A DNA stretch of 35,519 nt from Pseudomonadota bacterium (GCA_016195245.1 JACQAC010000061.1:1-35519); one strand, 5' to 3'. Positions 9,851 to 19,146 are shown, counted from the stretch's first letter. Made by a program: numbers and translations. The notes: generated from the sequence alone by a model not told the origin.

Positions 9851-10360
9851 TTAAAAGGCCGCACTCGCCGCGCCTGGCGGTAGCCCGTCACGCGCTTGGC
9901 GCTCACGCAACTCAGCCCAATAGAGCGGCGTGAAGTCGATCGGATTGATCATGAGCGGCGGATAGCCGCCTTCGCGCGTTATCTCAGCCATGATTTGGCG
10001 GCTAAATGGGAAGAGCAGGCGAGGGCATTCGATCCAGATCAACGGCTCGATCTCTTCCTGGCGAACATTCACGAATTGAAACAGGCCCGAATAGACGAGA
10101 TTGGCCGCGAACATCACATCATCGCCCCGTTTGGCCGCGACATTGATGCAGAGGTCAACCTCAACCGCCTCGCCCTGATCGCCGATGGGTCGCGACTTCA
10201 CTTCCACGCCCATGTCGATGGTTGGCTGCTGGTCGTAGGCTTGTGCCGACGCGGCCGCCATCGCATTGCGAAATGACAGATCCTTCACGTACTGTGAAAG
10301 CACGCGTAAGTGCGGAGAATCCGCGGATTGGCCAAATTCTGGGCCGGGTTGCGTGGACAT
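9851..10360 (-). CDS. secB: Protein-export chaperone SecB
   Basis: LSQYVKDLSFRNA, NLVYSGLFQFVNV, LLFPFSRQIMAEITREGGYPPLMINPIDFTPLYWAEL; start set to MSTQPGPEF. Confidence 0.96.
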   Translation of the reverse strand: MSTQPGPEFGQSADSPHLRVLSQYVKDLSFRNAMAAASAQAYDQQPTIDMGVEVKSRPIGDQGEAVEVDLCINVAAKRGDDVMFAANLVYSGLFQFVNVRQEEIEPLIWIECPRLLFPFSRQIMAEITREGGYPPLMINPIDFTPLYWAELRERQARDGLPPGAASAAF

Positions 10361-10493
10361 TCGCAAACTCCGTGTTGGGGGCGGCGGCGGGCTAACACGG
10401 GGGCCTATGCCCGGCAACCGTGCTGGCGGTGACAGCTTGTTAGCACTATCTTGGCGGTAAGCCGCTCAGGAAGTCGGCTCAGGAGTTGGAATT

Positions 10494-11090
10494 TTGGACC
10501 AGAGCACGATCGAGATCGTCGTCCTCGCCTTTGTCGCGGGCTTCGTGCTGTTCCGGCTCTACGCCACGCTCGGCCGCCGCACCGGGTCGGAGCGGCCTGC
10601 GGTGCCTCTGGCCGCGCAAGGCCTGTTGCCGCAGGGGGTCGCAACGCCTGCGCCACTGCCGCAGGCCTTTGCTGACAATCCGGCCAGCGCGGGCGTCATG
10701 GCCATCGTGCGCGCCGACCCAAGCTTTGACATTGCCCATTTCATGAACGGAGCAAAGGGCGCTTATGAAATCATCGTCGGCGCCTTTGCCAAAGGCGATC
10801 GCGACGCCCTGCGCAATCTTCTAACGCCCCGCGTGTTTGATACTTACGTCGCCGCAATCTCTGCGCGTGAAGCCAAAGGCGAGGCGGGTCCGGAATTGGT
10901 GCGTTTGAGGTCAGCCGACTTGGCCGGCGCCGAACTCGCCGGCGATACCGCACGCGTGACTGTCAAATTCGAGTCTGAGTTGGCAGAAGGCGCGGACGGC
11001 GTGCGCGACGCGCATGAGCGTTGGACTTTCGAGCGTGCGATCCGCTCGGCGGACCCAAACTGGCGATTGGCGCGCGTCGCCGCTGCGTGA
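10494..11090 (+). CDS. Tim44/TimA-domain putative membrane adaptor protein
   Basis: N-terminal TM segment; DPSFDIAHFMNGAKGAYEIIVGAFAKGDRDALRNLLTPRVFDTYVAAI; C-terminal ERWTFERAIRSADPNWRLARVAAA; TTG start; expected synteny next to secB. Confidence 0.9.
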   Translation: MDQSTIEIVVLAFVAGFVLFRLYATLGRRTGSERPAVPLAAQGLLPQGVATPAPLPQAFADNPASAGVMAIVRADPSFDIAHFMNGAKGAYEIIVGAFAKGDRDALRNLLTPRVFDTYVAAISAREAKGEAGPELVRLRSADLAGAELAGDTARVTVKFESELAEGADGVRDAHERWTFERAIRSADPNWRLARVAAA

Positions 11091-11599
11091 GCAAGAATCG
11101 GCGCGATCTCACGTCCGAAGAACGAAGCCTGTGGCGCCGCGTCGCGTCGACAGTGAAGATGCGACGCTCTCTCCCCGATGCAGAGACCGAGGCGCCGAGT
11201 AAACCGCCCCCAAGCCGGACCAGCTCTCACAGCCTTCTGGAGCGACCTGTGGCGCCACGATCGCCCACAGCGCGACCCGTCGCGAATGTCTCCACTGAAA
11301 AGCGCGTGCGCCGAGGGGACGTGGAAATTGGTGCGACGCTCGACTTGCATGGCCACACGCAGGACTCAGCCTTCAGCGCGCTCACCCGCTTTCTGCATCG
11401 GGCCCAGAAGCGCGGCGACCGCGCCGTGATCGTGGTGACTGGCGTTGGCCGAGGCGGGGAGGGCGTGCTGAAGCGCATGTTTCCCGGCTGGCTTGCGGCA
11501 AAAGAGATCCGGCCGCTCGTTGCCAGTTACGCCCCAGCGCATCGTTCACATGGCGGCGCCGGCGCCTTCTACGTGTTCATCAAGCGCGCTCGCGGCTAG
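11087..11599 (+). CDS. Smr/MutS2-domain protein
   Basis: LDLHGHTQDSAFSALTRFLHRAQKRGDRAVIVVTGVGRGGEGVLKRMFPGWL...HGGAGAFYVFIKR; GTG start overlapping the tim44 stop. Confidence 0.92.
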   Translation: MSKNRRDLTSEERSLWRRVASTVKMRRSLPDAETEAPSKPPPSRTSSHSLLERPVAPRSPTARPVANVSTEKRVRRGDVEIGATLDLHGHTQDSAFSALTRFLHRAQKRGDRAVIVVTGVGRGGEGVLKRMFPGWLAAKEIRPLVASYAPAHRSHGGAGAFYVFIKRARG

Positions 11600-11717
11600 C
11601 GCGCGTCAACACTCGTTTAAGGCTCCTCTCCAACTCGTATTCATGCCCTTCAGCGCATCCTAACCAAACTCCGGCAGGTTCCTCGCGTGCGCCCGCGCGG
11701 GCGCGCCGGGAGATGAG

Positions 11718-13736
11718 ATGGGCGCGCTCGCTCGCATCGTGAGATCATACACGCCGCGTGGCTTGGCCGCGCGCGCGGTGTTGTTCACGACCGGGCTAAT
11801 GGTGGCGACGGCGTTGCTTTCGGCTGTCACCATCATGTTTGGCGCCGACCGCGAGAGCGAACGTCGACAGCTCGAAGTTACAGGTGAACTCGCGCAACAT
11901 TTGGCGACCGTGTCCGGTAATTTCATTGCCGAAGACAACATCCGCGAACTCAACTCGGTTACGACCGTGGCGACGTCCCGCCGCGAAGTGCGACGCATCA
12001 CGGTTCACGATGAGCAGGGGCGAACCATCGTTGCGCATGGAGGCAGCGCCTCCGATATTGCGGCCGCCGATGTGCTTGCCGCGCATGTAGCCAGCAGTGG
12101 CGAACCAACCTACGTGCGCACCGCCGACAACGGCCTCGCGCTTGCCGCCCCCATAATTCACAACGGCGAACGGCTTGGAGTCGCCGTGATGATGTGGAAC
12201 GGCAATGCATACCGTTTCGATGCGTTGCCCGCCCTCGCTCCGTTTCTTCTCATTCTGATTTGTTTGACCGGCGCAGCAGTTCCGCTGACGGCGCATGTGG
12301 TTCGCGCCGCCGTCGCACCGCTGGGCGAACTCGTGCGCTTCGCTGAACGGATTGGGGATCAAGGCCAAACAGAGTCAATCAAGCTCCAAACTGGCGATGA
12401 GTTTGAAACGCTCGCGAACGCCTTCAACAACATGATCGGCCGCCTCGATCAGTCCATTCAGCGCATTCAGCAAATAGCATTTGTGGATCCGGCGACGCAG
12501 CTCCCGAACCATGATCGCTTCGTGAGAGAGATTGATTTCTTCATTCTACGGGCCAAGGCCGAATCCGGCGCTGTGCTCGTTTTCGAACTTCGTCGTCTCC
12601 CCAAACTCGTACAGACGCTCGATCCGGCTGCGTCGCGAGAGTTTGTGCGGATGATTTCCGAGCGTCTGTCGAAGGCTATGACCACTGTGGATCGAGCCGT
12701 GCGATTGGTGGGGGAGGGAAGGTCGCCTCCGATCGCGGCTCGTCTTGGCGCCGTCGAATTCGGCGTGTTTATACCCAACCTCGCATCGCCGTCCGACGCC
12801 GCGCGGTTCGCGCAGCACCTCAATGCCGCCCTCAACCAACCGCTTGAGTGGCGCGGCCACAAGCTCACGCTCGGCGCCTGCTGCGGTGTCGCGTTGGCGC
12901 CGCGTGACGGTAGGGCCGCAGAAACCGTCATCCGCCATGCGCGCATGGCGCTGGGTGCGGCCAGCAATTCGCCTGCCGCCTTGAAGCTCTACACGCAGTC
13001 GCTGGATCGTGAGGCGGTGGCGCGGCTGACGCTTGAGCGCGAAATGCGCGGCGCCCTCGAGCGCAACGAGTTTCGCGCGTATTTCCAGCCCAAGGTCAAT
13101 CTCCGCTCTGGCCGCATTGAAGCATGCGAGGCGTTGGCGCGCTGGGTCCGTCCCGATCGTACGATCGTAAGTCCGGGCCGCTTTATCCCTGTAGCGGAGG
13201 AGAGCGGGCTAATCGGTCCGTTGTCGGACGCAATCATGCGCGAAGCATGCTGGAAGGCGGCGTCGTGGGCGCGCTCGGGACACCCGGCGAAAGTCGCCGT
13301 CAATGTTTCACCTCTGCAATTCCGCGGCGATCGTTTCGCAGAGCGCGTTCTTCGCACCGTGCAGCATGCTGGTTTGCGGCCCGATGCGCTGGAATTGGAA
13401 ATCACCGAATCGGTGGTCATGGAAGACCCGGACCGGGCCCTGCACGTAATCCGGCCCTTGCGCGACGCTGGCGTGCGTCTGGCCATCGATGATTTTGGGT
13501 GCGGCCATTCCAATCTGGCCGCGCTGTCAAGACTGCCCTTCGATGTGATCAAAATCGATCAGCAGTTTGTACGCGCTTTGGAGCGCGGTGACGCCCAAGC
13601 GCCGGCGATCATTGAAATGATACTGGCTTTGGCGGGTGCGCTCGACATGGAAGTGGTCGCCGAAGGCGTCGAACGACGTGAGGATTCCTTCAGCGCAAGC
13701 GCGCGCAAATTTGTCTCCGGTCGTGGGCCCATGTGA
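11718..13736 (+). CDS. Membrane HAMP-degenerate GGDEF-EAL protein, apparently 3'-truncated
   Basis: Two hydrophobic segments flanking a sensor region, HAMP-like linker, GGDEF replaced by GAVEF, EAL domain motifs EALARW, VNVSPLQF, LELEITESVV, AIDDFGCGHSNL, VIKIDQQFV, VVAEGVE; usual C-terminal QGY segment missing. Confidence 0.88.
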   Translation: MGALARIVRSYTPRGLAARAVLFTTGLMVATALLSAVTIMFGADRESERRQLEVTGELAQHLATVSGNFIAEDNIRELNSVTTVATSRREVRRITVHDEQGRTIVAHGGSASDIAAADVLAAHVASSGEPTYVRTADNGLALAAPIIHNGERLGVAVMMWNGNAYRFDALPALAPFLLILICLTGAAVPLTAHVVRAAVAPLGELVRFAERIGDQGQTESIKLQTGDEFETLANAFNNMIGRLDQSIQRIQQIAFVDPATQLPNHDRFVREIDFFILRAKAESGAVLVFELRRLPKLVQTLDPAASREFVRMISERLSKAMTTVDRAVRLVGEGRSPPIAARLGAVEFGVFIPNLASPSDAARFAQHLNAALNQPLEWRGHKLTLGACCGVALAPRDGRAAETVIRHARMALGAASNSPAALKLYTQSLDREAVARLTLEREMRGALERNEFRAYFQPKVNLRSGRIEACEALARWVRPDRTIVSPGRFIPVAEESGLIGPLSDAIMREACWKAASWARSGHPAKVAVNVSPLQFRGDRFAERVLRTVQHAGLRPDALELEITESVVMEDPDRALHVIRPLRDAGVRLAIDDFGCGHSNLAALSRLPFDVIKIDQQFVRALERGDAQAPAIIEMILALAGALDMEVVAEGVERREDSFSASARKFVSGRGPM

Positions 13737-14659
13737 GAGATGACTTCGGATGCCGCCAGCGAAGCGAGCGCGCCGCACTCAGCCGTTGACCGCTGTTTCG
13801 CGTAGGCGAACAGGAAGCCTGCCGCGTATTGGTCGCCGGCGCCTGTCGTGTCCACCACCTTGCCGACCGGTAGCGGCGCCACGTGAGTTTCCGCGCCGCC
13901 TTCAAGGATAACCGACCCGAGTTCCGACCGGGTCACCGCAACCACCGGACAAGCCGCTTGCGCTGACGCGAGTGCAGCTTTCAAGTCGCTCGTCTGGTAC
14001 AGGGCCAGGATTTCGTGCTCGTTGGCGAAGAGGATGTCGACATGGTTCGCGACCAGCTGTCGAAAGCTATCGCGATGACGCTCCACGCAAAACAGGTCTG
14101 AAAGCGTCAGCGCCACCTTCCGGTCGGATGCGCGCGCTATCTCGGCCGCGCGCACAAAGGCGGCCTTCGCTTCGTCGCGATCGAACAGATAGCCTTCGAG
14201 AAACAAGGTCGCACTGGAGCGAATCAGATCGGCGTCGATATCCGACGCGGAGAGCAGGGTCGAGGCGCCGAGATAGGTGCTCATCGAACGCTGACCATCC
14301 GGCGTTACCGCAATCAGGCAGCGCGCCGTTCCGGGAGCGCCCTCGCGTGGCGGTGTGTCGAAGGCGACACCCGCGGCTCGGAACTCGCGCGTGAAACGCG
14401 CGCCGAGTTCATCGTCAGCGACCTTGCCGATATAGCCAGTCTTGCCACCGAAACTGGCAACGCCAGTCACCGTGTTGGCGGCGGAGCCGCCTGCGGCGAC
14501 CGTCGCTTCGCGAAACAACCGCGTCAGTTGATCGGCGCGGGCCTCGTCGATCAGGGTCATCGTGCCTTTGCTGATATCCTCCTGCGCCAAGAACGAATCC
14601 GGCACAGGTTGCAGAATATCGATGATGGCGTTGCCGACCGCGACGACGTCGTAAAGCAT
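13559..14659 (-). CDS. Adenosine kinase-like PfkB family carbohydrate kinase (3' end reads through antisense into EAL gene)
   Basis: DVVAVGNAIIDILQPV, GGSAANTVTGVASFGGKTGYIGKVADDELG, DTTGAGDQYAAGFLFAYA, ASEVISHMGPRPETNLRALA; the last ~40 aa are low-complexity and antisense to the EAL ORF. Confidence 0.92.
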   Translation of the reverse strand: MLYDVVAVGNAIIDILQPVPDSFLAQEDISKGTMTLIDEARADQLTRLFREATVAAGGSAANTVTGVASFGGKTGYIGKVADDELGARFTREFRAAGVAFDTPPREGAPGTARCLIAVTPDGQRSMSTYLGASTLLSASDIDADLIRSSATLFLEGYLFDRDEAKAAFVRAAEIARASDRKVALTLSDLFCVERHRDSFRQLVANHVDILFANEHEILALYQTSDLKAALASAQAACPVVAVTRSELGSVILEGGAETHVAPLPVGKVVDTTGAGDQYAAGFLFAYAKQRSTAECGALASLAASEVISHMGPRPETNLRALALKESSRRSTPSATTSMSSAPAKASIISMIAGAWASPRSKARTNC

Positions 14660-14750
14660 GGAAAAACCCTTGAAACCTGCCGGTTAAAGCGTGTGCGTTG
14701 CGTCGTTGCAAGCATTGTCGCGCAGCGATTCGCACGGCAAGGTGGCGCGC

Positions 14751-15149
14751 ATGCGAAATCTCGTGGTGATCCTTTCCTTGGCGGCGTTGCTTGGATGTTC
14801 AACCACGGCCGCGACTCCGTCAGCGCCGGAGATGACGCCAGTGGCGGCGCTACTCGCCTCGCCCACCAGCAATCGCGGCGCGCAGATGCTTGCGCAGGCG
14901 GGTCGCGCCAATGCGCCAACGCGCGCCGACATTGAGCGAACGTTTGGCGCAGGCGACATTTCCCGCCAGGACGGCGCTGGTGTCGCACTCACCTACCGGC
15001 TCAGTACCTGCGCGTTGTTGCTTGTGTTTACAGCGGATGCGCACAACACATTGCGTCTCATGGATGCGCACGCAAGCGCACGCCAAGCTGGCCAAGCCGC
15101 GCCGACGCTCGATCAATGCGGCGCGGAAGCGGAAGCGCATCATCCTTGA
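14751..15149 (+). CDS. Small hypothetical lipoprotein
   Basis: MRNLVVILSLAALLGCSTT: signal peptide with lipobox LALLGC-type; no recognised domain. Confidence 0.7.
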   Translation: MRNLVVILSLAALLGCSTTAATPSAPEMTPVAALLASPTSNRGAQMLAQAGRANAPTRADIERTFGAGDISRQDGAGVALTYRLSTCALLLVFTADAHNTLRLMDAHASARQAGQAAPTLDQCGAEAEAHHP

Positions 15150-16030
15150 TGCGTCGAATCGCCTATCTCACCGGCAGATCGTATCGCGGAACGCCGTTGG
15201 CGCCCGGCGATGTGCCGTCGCTCGAACTGAAGAGCCGCGAACTGATTGTCGCCGCTGGCGCTGAGCGTGGCCTCAGCTTTGAGACAGCGTACTGGGACGA
15301 TCACGAATTGCCCTCGCGCGGATTTGCCCTCGCGCTGATCCGCACCTGCTGGGACTACCACGAACGCCCGCAGCAATTTGTCGAGGCTTTGGACGCATAC
15401 GAGCGTGCGGGGCTGCGCGTTCACAATTCATCGAGCGTCGTGAAATGGAACGCGCGCAAGACCTATCTGAAAGAACTCGGCCCATCGGCGATCCCCACGA
15501 TCTGGGTCGATCGCGCCGATGCACAAGCGGTCGCGCAGGCCTTCGATGCGCTGGACGCCGCCGAGATTGTTGTGAAGCCACAGGTCGGCGCAGGGTCGAT
15601 CGATACGGTCCGCCTGAAACGCAACGCCTGGAGCGAGGCTGATTTGATCGCCGGTCCCCGGGGGGCGGCGATGATCCAACCCTTCTTGCAAGCCATCGAG
15701 ACGGAGGGGGAGCGGTCGCTCTTCTGGTTTGGCGGAACTTTCTCGCACGCCATTCGCAAGGTGCCGCACAATGGCAGCTGGCTCGCCAATATTCCCGGCA
15801 AGACTCAGTTTGTCGCCGACACACCGCCGGCAGCCGCGATGCAGGCGGCCGAGTCCGCGCGCGCACACGCCCCGAAAGACTTGCTCTACGTCCGCATCGA
15901 TCTGGTGCTGGGCGACGATGGCCAATGGCGCGTGATCGAGATCGAGGCGATTGAACCTTATCTCTTCTTGGACTTTGCGCCGGAAGGCGCGCGTGTCTTG
16001 GTTGACGCGATCGCTAGAGTCTTGGGCTGA
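15149..16030 (+). CDS. ATP-grasp domain protein
   Basis: LALIRTCWDYHERPQQFVEAL, VVKWNARKTYLKEL, EIVVKPQVGAGSIDTVRL, MIQPFLQAIETEGERSLFWFGG, DLLYVRIDLVLGDDGQWRVIEIEAIEPYLFLD; ATG overlaps the preceding stop. Confidence 0.88.
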   Translation: MRRIAYLTGRSYRGTPLAPGDVPSLELKSRELIVAAGAERGLSFETAYWDDHELPSRGFALALIRTCWDYHERPQQFVEALDAYERAGLRVHNSSSVVKWNARKTYLKELGPSAIPTIWVDRADAQAVAQAFDALDAAEIVVKPQVGAGSIDTVRLKRNAWSEADLIAGPRGAAMIQPFLQAIETEGERSLFWFGGTFSHAIRKVPHNGSWLANIPGKTQFVADTPPAAAMQAAESARAHAPKDLLYVRIDLVLGDDGQWRVIEIEAIEPYLFLDFAPEGARVLVDAIARVLG

Positions 16031-16656
16031 TACAGGCAGATATCGGCGATCACGCAGCGCGGACATTCCGGCTTGCGCGCCAGGCAGACATAGCGACCGT
16101 GCAAGATCAACCAATGATGCGCGCCGTGGAGATACTTCGCGGGCGTGATCTTCATTAATTGAGCTTCGACTTCCGCCGGCGTCTTGCCGTCAGCGAGGCC
16201 GGTACGGTTGGCGACCCGGAAGACGTGCGTATCGACCGCAATCGTACCTTCGCCAAAGATCTCCATCAGCACGACGTTTGCCGTCTTGCGCCCAACGCCT
16301 GGCAACGCTTCCAGCGCTTCGCGATCATGCGGCACTTTGGAACTATGCTTCTCGATCAGCTCTTCGGACAGCGCGATGACGTTCTTGGCCTTGTTGCGCC
16401 AAAGCCCAATAGTCTGAATGCGCTTGCCGAGCGCGGCTTCGCCGAGCTTCACCATCTTCTCCGACGTATCGACGGTCTTAAACAAATCCCGCGTCGCGCG
16501 GTTGACGCCAGCGTCGGTGGCTTGCGCCGAAAGCACCACCGCGACCAGCAGGGTGTAAGGATTGACGTATTCCAGCTCTGTCTTCGGGTCGGGCCGCACC
16601 TTGGCAAGACGCGCATAGAGCTCTTTAGCTTTCGCTTTTGTCAGTCGTTTGGCCAC
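15958..16656 (-). CDS. nth: Endonuclease III
   Basis: NPYTLLVAVVLSAQATDAGVNRATRDLF, LPGVGRKTANVVLMEIFG HhH, VDTHVFRVANRTGL, C-x6-C-x2-C-x5-C Fe-S loop (CLARKPECPRCVIADIC); GTG start proposed at 16656. Confidence 0.96.
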   Translation of the reverse strand: MAKRLTKAKAKELYARLAKVRPDPKTELEYVNPYTLLVAVVLSAQATDAGVNRATRDLFKTVDTSEKMVKLGEAALGKRIQTIGLWRNKAKNVIALSEELIEKHSSKVPHDREALEALPGVGRKTANVVLMEIFGEGTIAVDTHVFRVANRTGLADGKTPAEVEAQLMKITPAKYLHGAHHWLILHGRYVCLARKPECPRCVIADICLYQPKTLAIASTKTRAPSGAKSKKR

Positions 16657-16705
16657 GTGCCCAGGGTCCCTTGGCGAAAGTCGCAATCGGCGTACCTTAA
16701 TCGAC

Positions 16706-17200
16706 ATGACGCCGCGTTGGGAACGCACGCAATCACCGCCCGAACTCGAGGGCAAAATCTACCTCGACACCGTGCTGCGTCCGCACCGCAGCCTCAGCCT
16801 GCAAGCCTTCCGCCTGCTGCTGCTCGTAGTCATCATCATCAATGCGGTGATCGGCGCGTTCTTCCTCGCGCACGGCGCCTTCCCCGTGACCGGCTTTTTC
16901 GGCCTTGACGTGTTGGCGCTCTGGCTCGCCTTCCGGATCAACTACCGCGCCGCCAAAGCCGCAGAGCACATCGTGCTCACCCCGCTGCAAATGCAGGTGG
17001 AGCGGCGCAGCCCCAGCGGCCAACGCTCGTACTTCGTGCTCAATCCGGTGTGGGCCAAAGCGCGCGAAGAGAGCGTCGGCGTGTCGATCTGGAGCGGGGG
17101 GAGGGCGCTGCGCGTGGGCGCATTCCTACCGCCCGATGAGCGCGCGGAGTTCGCGCGCCAGCTCGATCTCGCACTCTTCCGGGCGAAGCGCGGCGCTTAG
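16706..17200 (+). CDS. DUF2244 family membrane protein
   Basis: LDTVLRPHRSLSLQAFRLLLLVVIIINAVIGAFFLAHGAFPVTGFFGLDVLALWLAFRINYRAA; two TM segments; characteristic DUF2244 layout. Confidence 0.85.
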   Translation: MTPRWERTQSPPELEGKIYLDTVLRPHRSLSLQAFRLLLLVVIIINAVIGAFFLAHGAFPVTGFFGLDVLALWLAFRINYRAAKAAEHIVLTPLQMQVERRSPSGQRSYFVLNPVWAKAREESVGVSIWSGGRALRVGAFLPPDERAEFARQLDLALFRAKRGA

Positions 17201-17937
17201 AGGCCGAGCACGTCGCGCATGGTGTAAAGACCGGCAGGCTTGTCCGCCGCCCAAAGCGCCGCAGCGAGTGCGCCGTCAGCGAACAAACCGCGATCCAGAG
17301 CAGCGTGTGAAAGCGTCAGCACTTCACGCTCCGCCGCAAAGATCACGTCATGCTCGCCAACAATGCCGCCCGCGCGCAGCGACGCGAAACCAATGCCGCC
17401 CGCCTTTCGTACGCCCGTGACACCGTTGTTGGGCGCGAGCTGCACATCCTCAAGCGCGACGCCGCGACCCTTCGCGGCCGCGTCGCCCAGCATCAGCGCC
17501 GTTCCGGATGGCGCATCCACTTTGCGCCGATGATGGGCGTCGAGGATTTCGATATCCCATTCCGGACCCAGTTTCGACGCCGCTTGCTCCACCAATGCCG
17601 CGAGCAGATTGACGCCCAGACTGAAATTGCCCGAACACACAATAGCGATACGCTTGGCATGCTCGGCGATGCGGTCTCTCTGCGCCGGCGAAAGCCCTGT
17701 GGTGCCAACGATGGCGGCGCGAACTTTGGCGCCGCTCAGCGCATCGAGCGCCGTCACGGTCGCATCCGGCGTCGTGAAATCGATCCAGACATCGGCATTG
17801 GCGGCAGCCGCGCCGGCGCTCGCGCCGCCGCGCGTGGTCGTGCCGACGATGGAGAATCGTACATCGCCGCCTGCGGCGCTCATAAGCGCGCGGCCCATGT
17901 GTCCGTTGCAGCCGGCAATAGCGATGGCGAGCGTCAT
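17197..17937 (-). CDS. dapB: 4-hydroxy-tetrahydrodipicolinate reductase
   Basis: IAIAGCNGHMGRALM, VWIDFTTPDA, IVCSGNFSLGVNLL, EILDAHHRRKVDAPSGTALMLGDAAA. Confidence 0.97.
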   Translation of the reverse strand: MTLAIAIAGCNGHMGRALMSAAGGDVRFSIVGTTTRGGASAGAAAANADVWIDFTTPDATVTALDALSGAKVRAAIVGTTGLSPAQRDRIAEHAKRIAIVCSGNFSLGVNLLAALVEQAASKLGPEWDIEILDAHHRRKVDAPSGTALMLGDAAAKGRGVALEDVQLAPNNGVTGVRKAGGIGFASLRAGGIVGEHDVIFAAEREVLTLSHAALDRGLFADGALAAALWAADKPAGLYTMRDVLGL

Positions 17938-17976
17938 GCGCCGAGTCATGGACCGCACTCGGCGCGCCCGCAAGCG

Positions 17977-19146
17977 TTAGCGCGTCGGCGGCTCGGTGTT
18001 GGCCTCGAAGAAGCGTTTCACACTATCGAAGAAGCCTTGCGTCTGTGGGTGCGCTTCCTCACCGCATTCCTTGGAGAATTCTTCGAGAAGCTTGCGTTGT
18101 TTCGCCGTGAGATGGACCGGCGTTTCCACCAGCAGCTCGACATGCAGATCGCCGCGATCACGTGAGCGCAGCTGCGGCATGCCTTTGCCCTTGATGCGGA
18201 AGCGCCGCCCGGTTTGCGCGCCGGCCGGCACGTTCACCTTGGTCCGTTCGCCATCGATGGTCGGGATTTCGATGTCGCCGCCAAGCGCGGCTTTGCTCAT
18301 CGGCGTCGGCGCACGGCAATAAAGATCCGGCCCGTCGCGCTCGAACAACTGGTGCGGTTTTACCGACAAGAAAAGATACAGGTCGCCTGGCGGTCCGCCG
18401 CGTGCGCCGCCATCGCCTTCACCAGCTAAGCGGATGCGCGTGCCATCCTCGACCCCGGCCGGAATCTTCACCGCCAGCGTCCGCTCTTTCTGCGTTAGCC
18501 CGCGCCCGCCGCATGAACGGCAAGGCGTTTTGATCGATTGCCCGCGCCCGTGACAAGCCGGGCAGGTGCGCACCACGCGGAACATGCCCTGGCTGGCGCG
18601 CACTTGGCCGGCGCCATTGCAGGTGCGGCACGTCTCCAGCGGCGCTTTGCCTTCGGAGCCGGTGCCGCCGCACGGTTCGCATGCTTGTGCGCGCGGCGCG
18701 ACGATCTCGCGCTCCATGCCGCGGAAGGCTTGCTCGAGCGTGATCTCGACATCGTAGCGCAAATCGGCGCCGCGCTCGGGACCGTTGCGCGGACCCGCGC
18801 CGCCACGCGCGAACATCTCCTCGAAGCCGCCGCCAAAGATCTCATTGAAGATGTCGGAGAAGTCGGCAAAGCCCGCCGCACCTGGCCCGAAGCCCGGTCC
18901 GCCGCCCGCGCTTTGGAACGCGGCTTTGCCGTAGCGATCGTAAGCCGCGCGCTTTTGCGGATCGGAGAGCACCGCATAGGCCTCGCCGATTTCCTTGAAC
19001 TTCTCTTCGGAAACTTTGCACCCCGGGTTTTGGTCCGGGTGCAGTTTCATCGCGAGCTTGCGAAACGCCGACTTGATCGCGGCCTGGTCCGCATCGCGCG
19101 GCACGCCCAGGATTTCGTAATAATCGCCGCTGTTGGTGGTGGCCAT
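17977..19146 (-). CDS. dnaJ: Chaperone protein DnaJ
   Basis: J-domain DYYEILGVPRDADQAAIKSAFRKLAMKLHPDQNPG, Gly-rich linker, four CxxCxGxG-type zinc motifs (CEPCGGTG, CRTCNGAG, CPACHGRG, CRSCGGRG). Confidence 0.98.
   Translation of the reverse strand: MATTNSGDYYEILGVPRDADQAAIKSAFRKLAMKLHPDQNPGCKVSEEKFKEIGEAYAVLSDPQKRAAYDRYGKAAFQSAGGGPGFGPGAAGFADFSDIFNEIFGGGFEEMFARGGAGPRNGPERGADLRYDVEITLEQAFRGMEREIVAPRAQACEPCGGTGSEGKAPLETCRTCNGAGQVRASQGMFRVVRTCPACHGRGQSIKTPCRSCGGRGLTQKERTLAVKIPAGVEDGTRIRLAGEGDGGARGGPPGDLYLFLSVKPHQLFERDGPDLYCRAPTPMSKAALGGDIEIPTIDGERTKVNVPAGAQTGRRFRIKGKGMPQLRSRDRGDLHVELLVETPVHLTAKQRKLLEEFSKECGEEAHPQTQGFFDSVKRFFEANTEPPTR

Noticed and set aside
10438-10460. TTAGCACTATCTTGG as half CIRCE
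   Set aside because: Only one imperfect half-site; no GAGTGCTAA partner.
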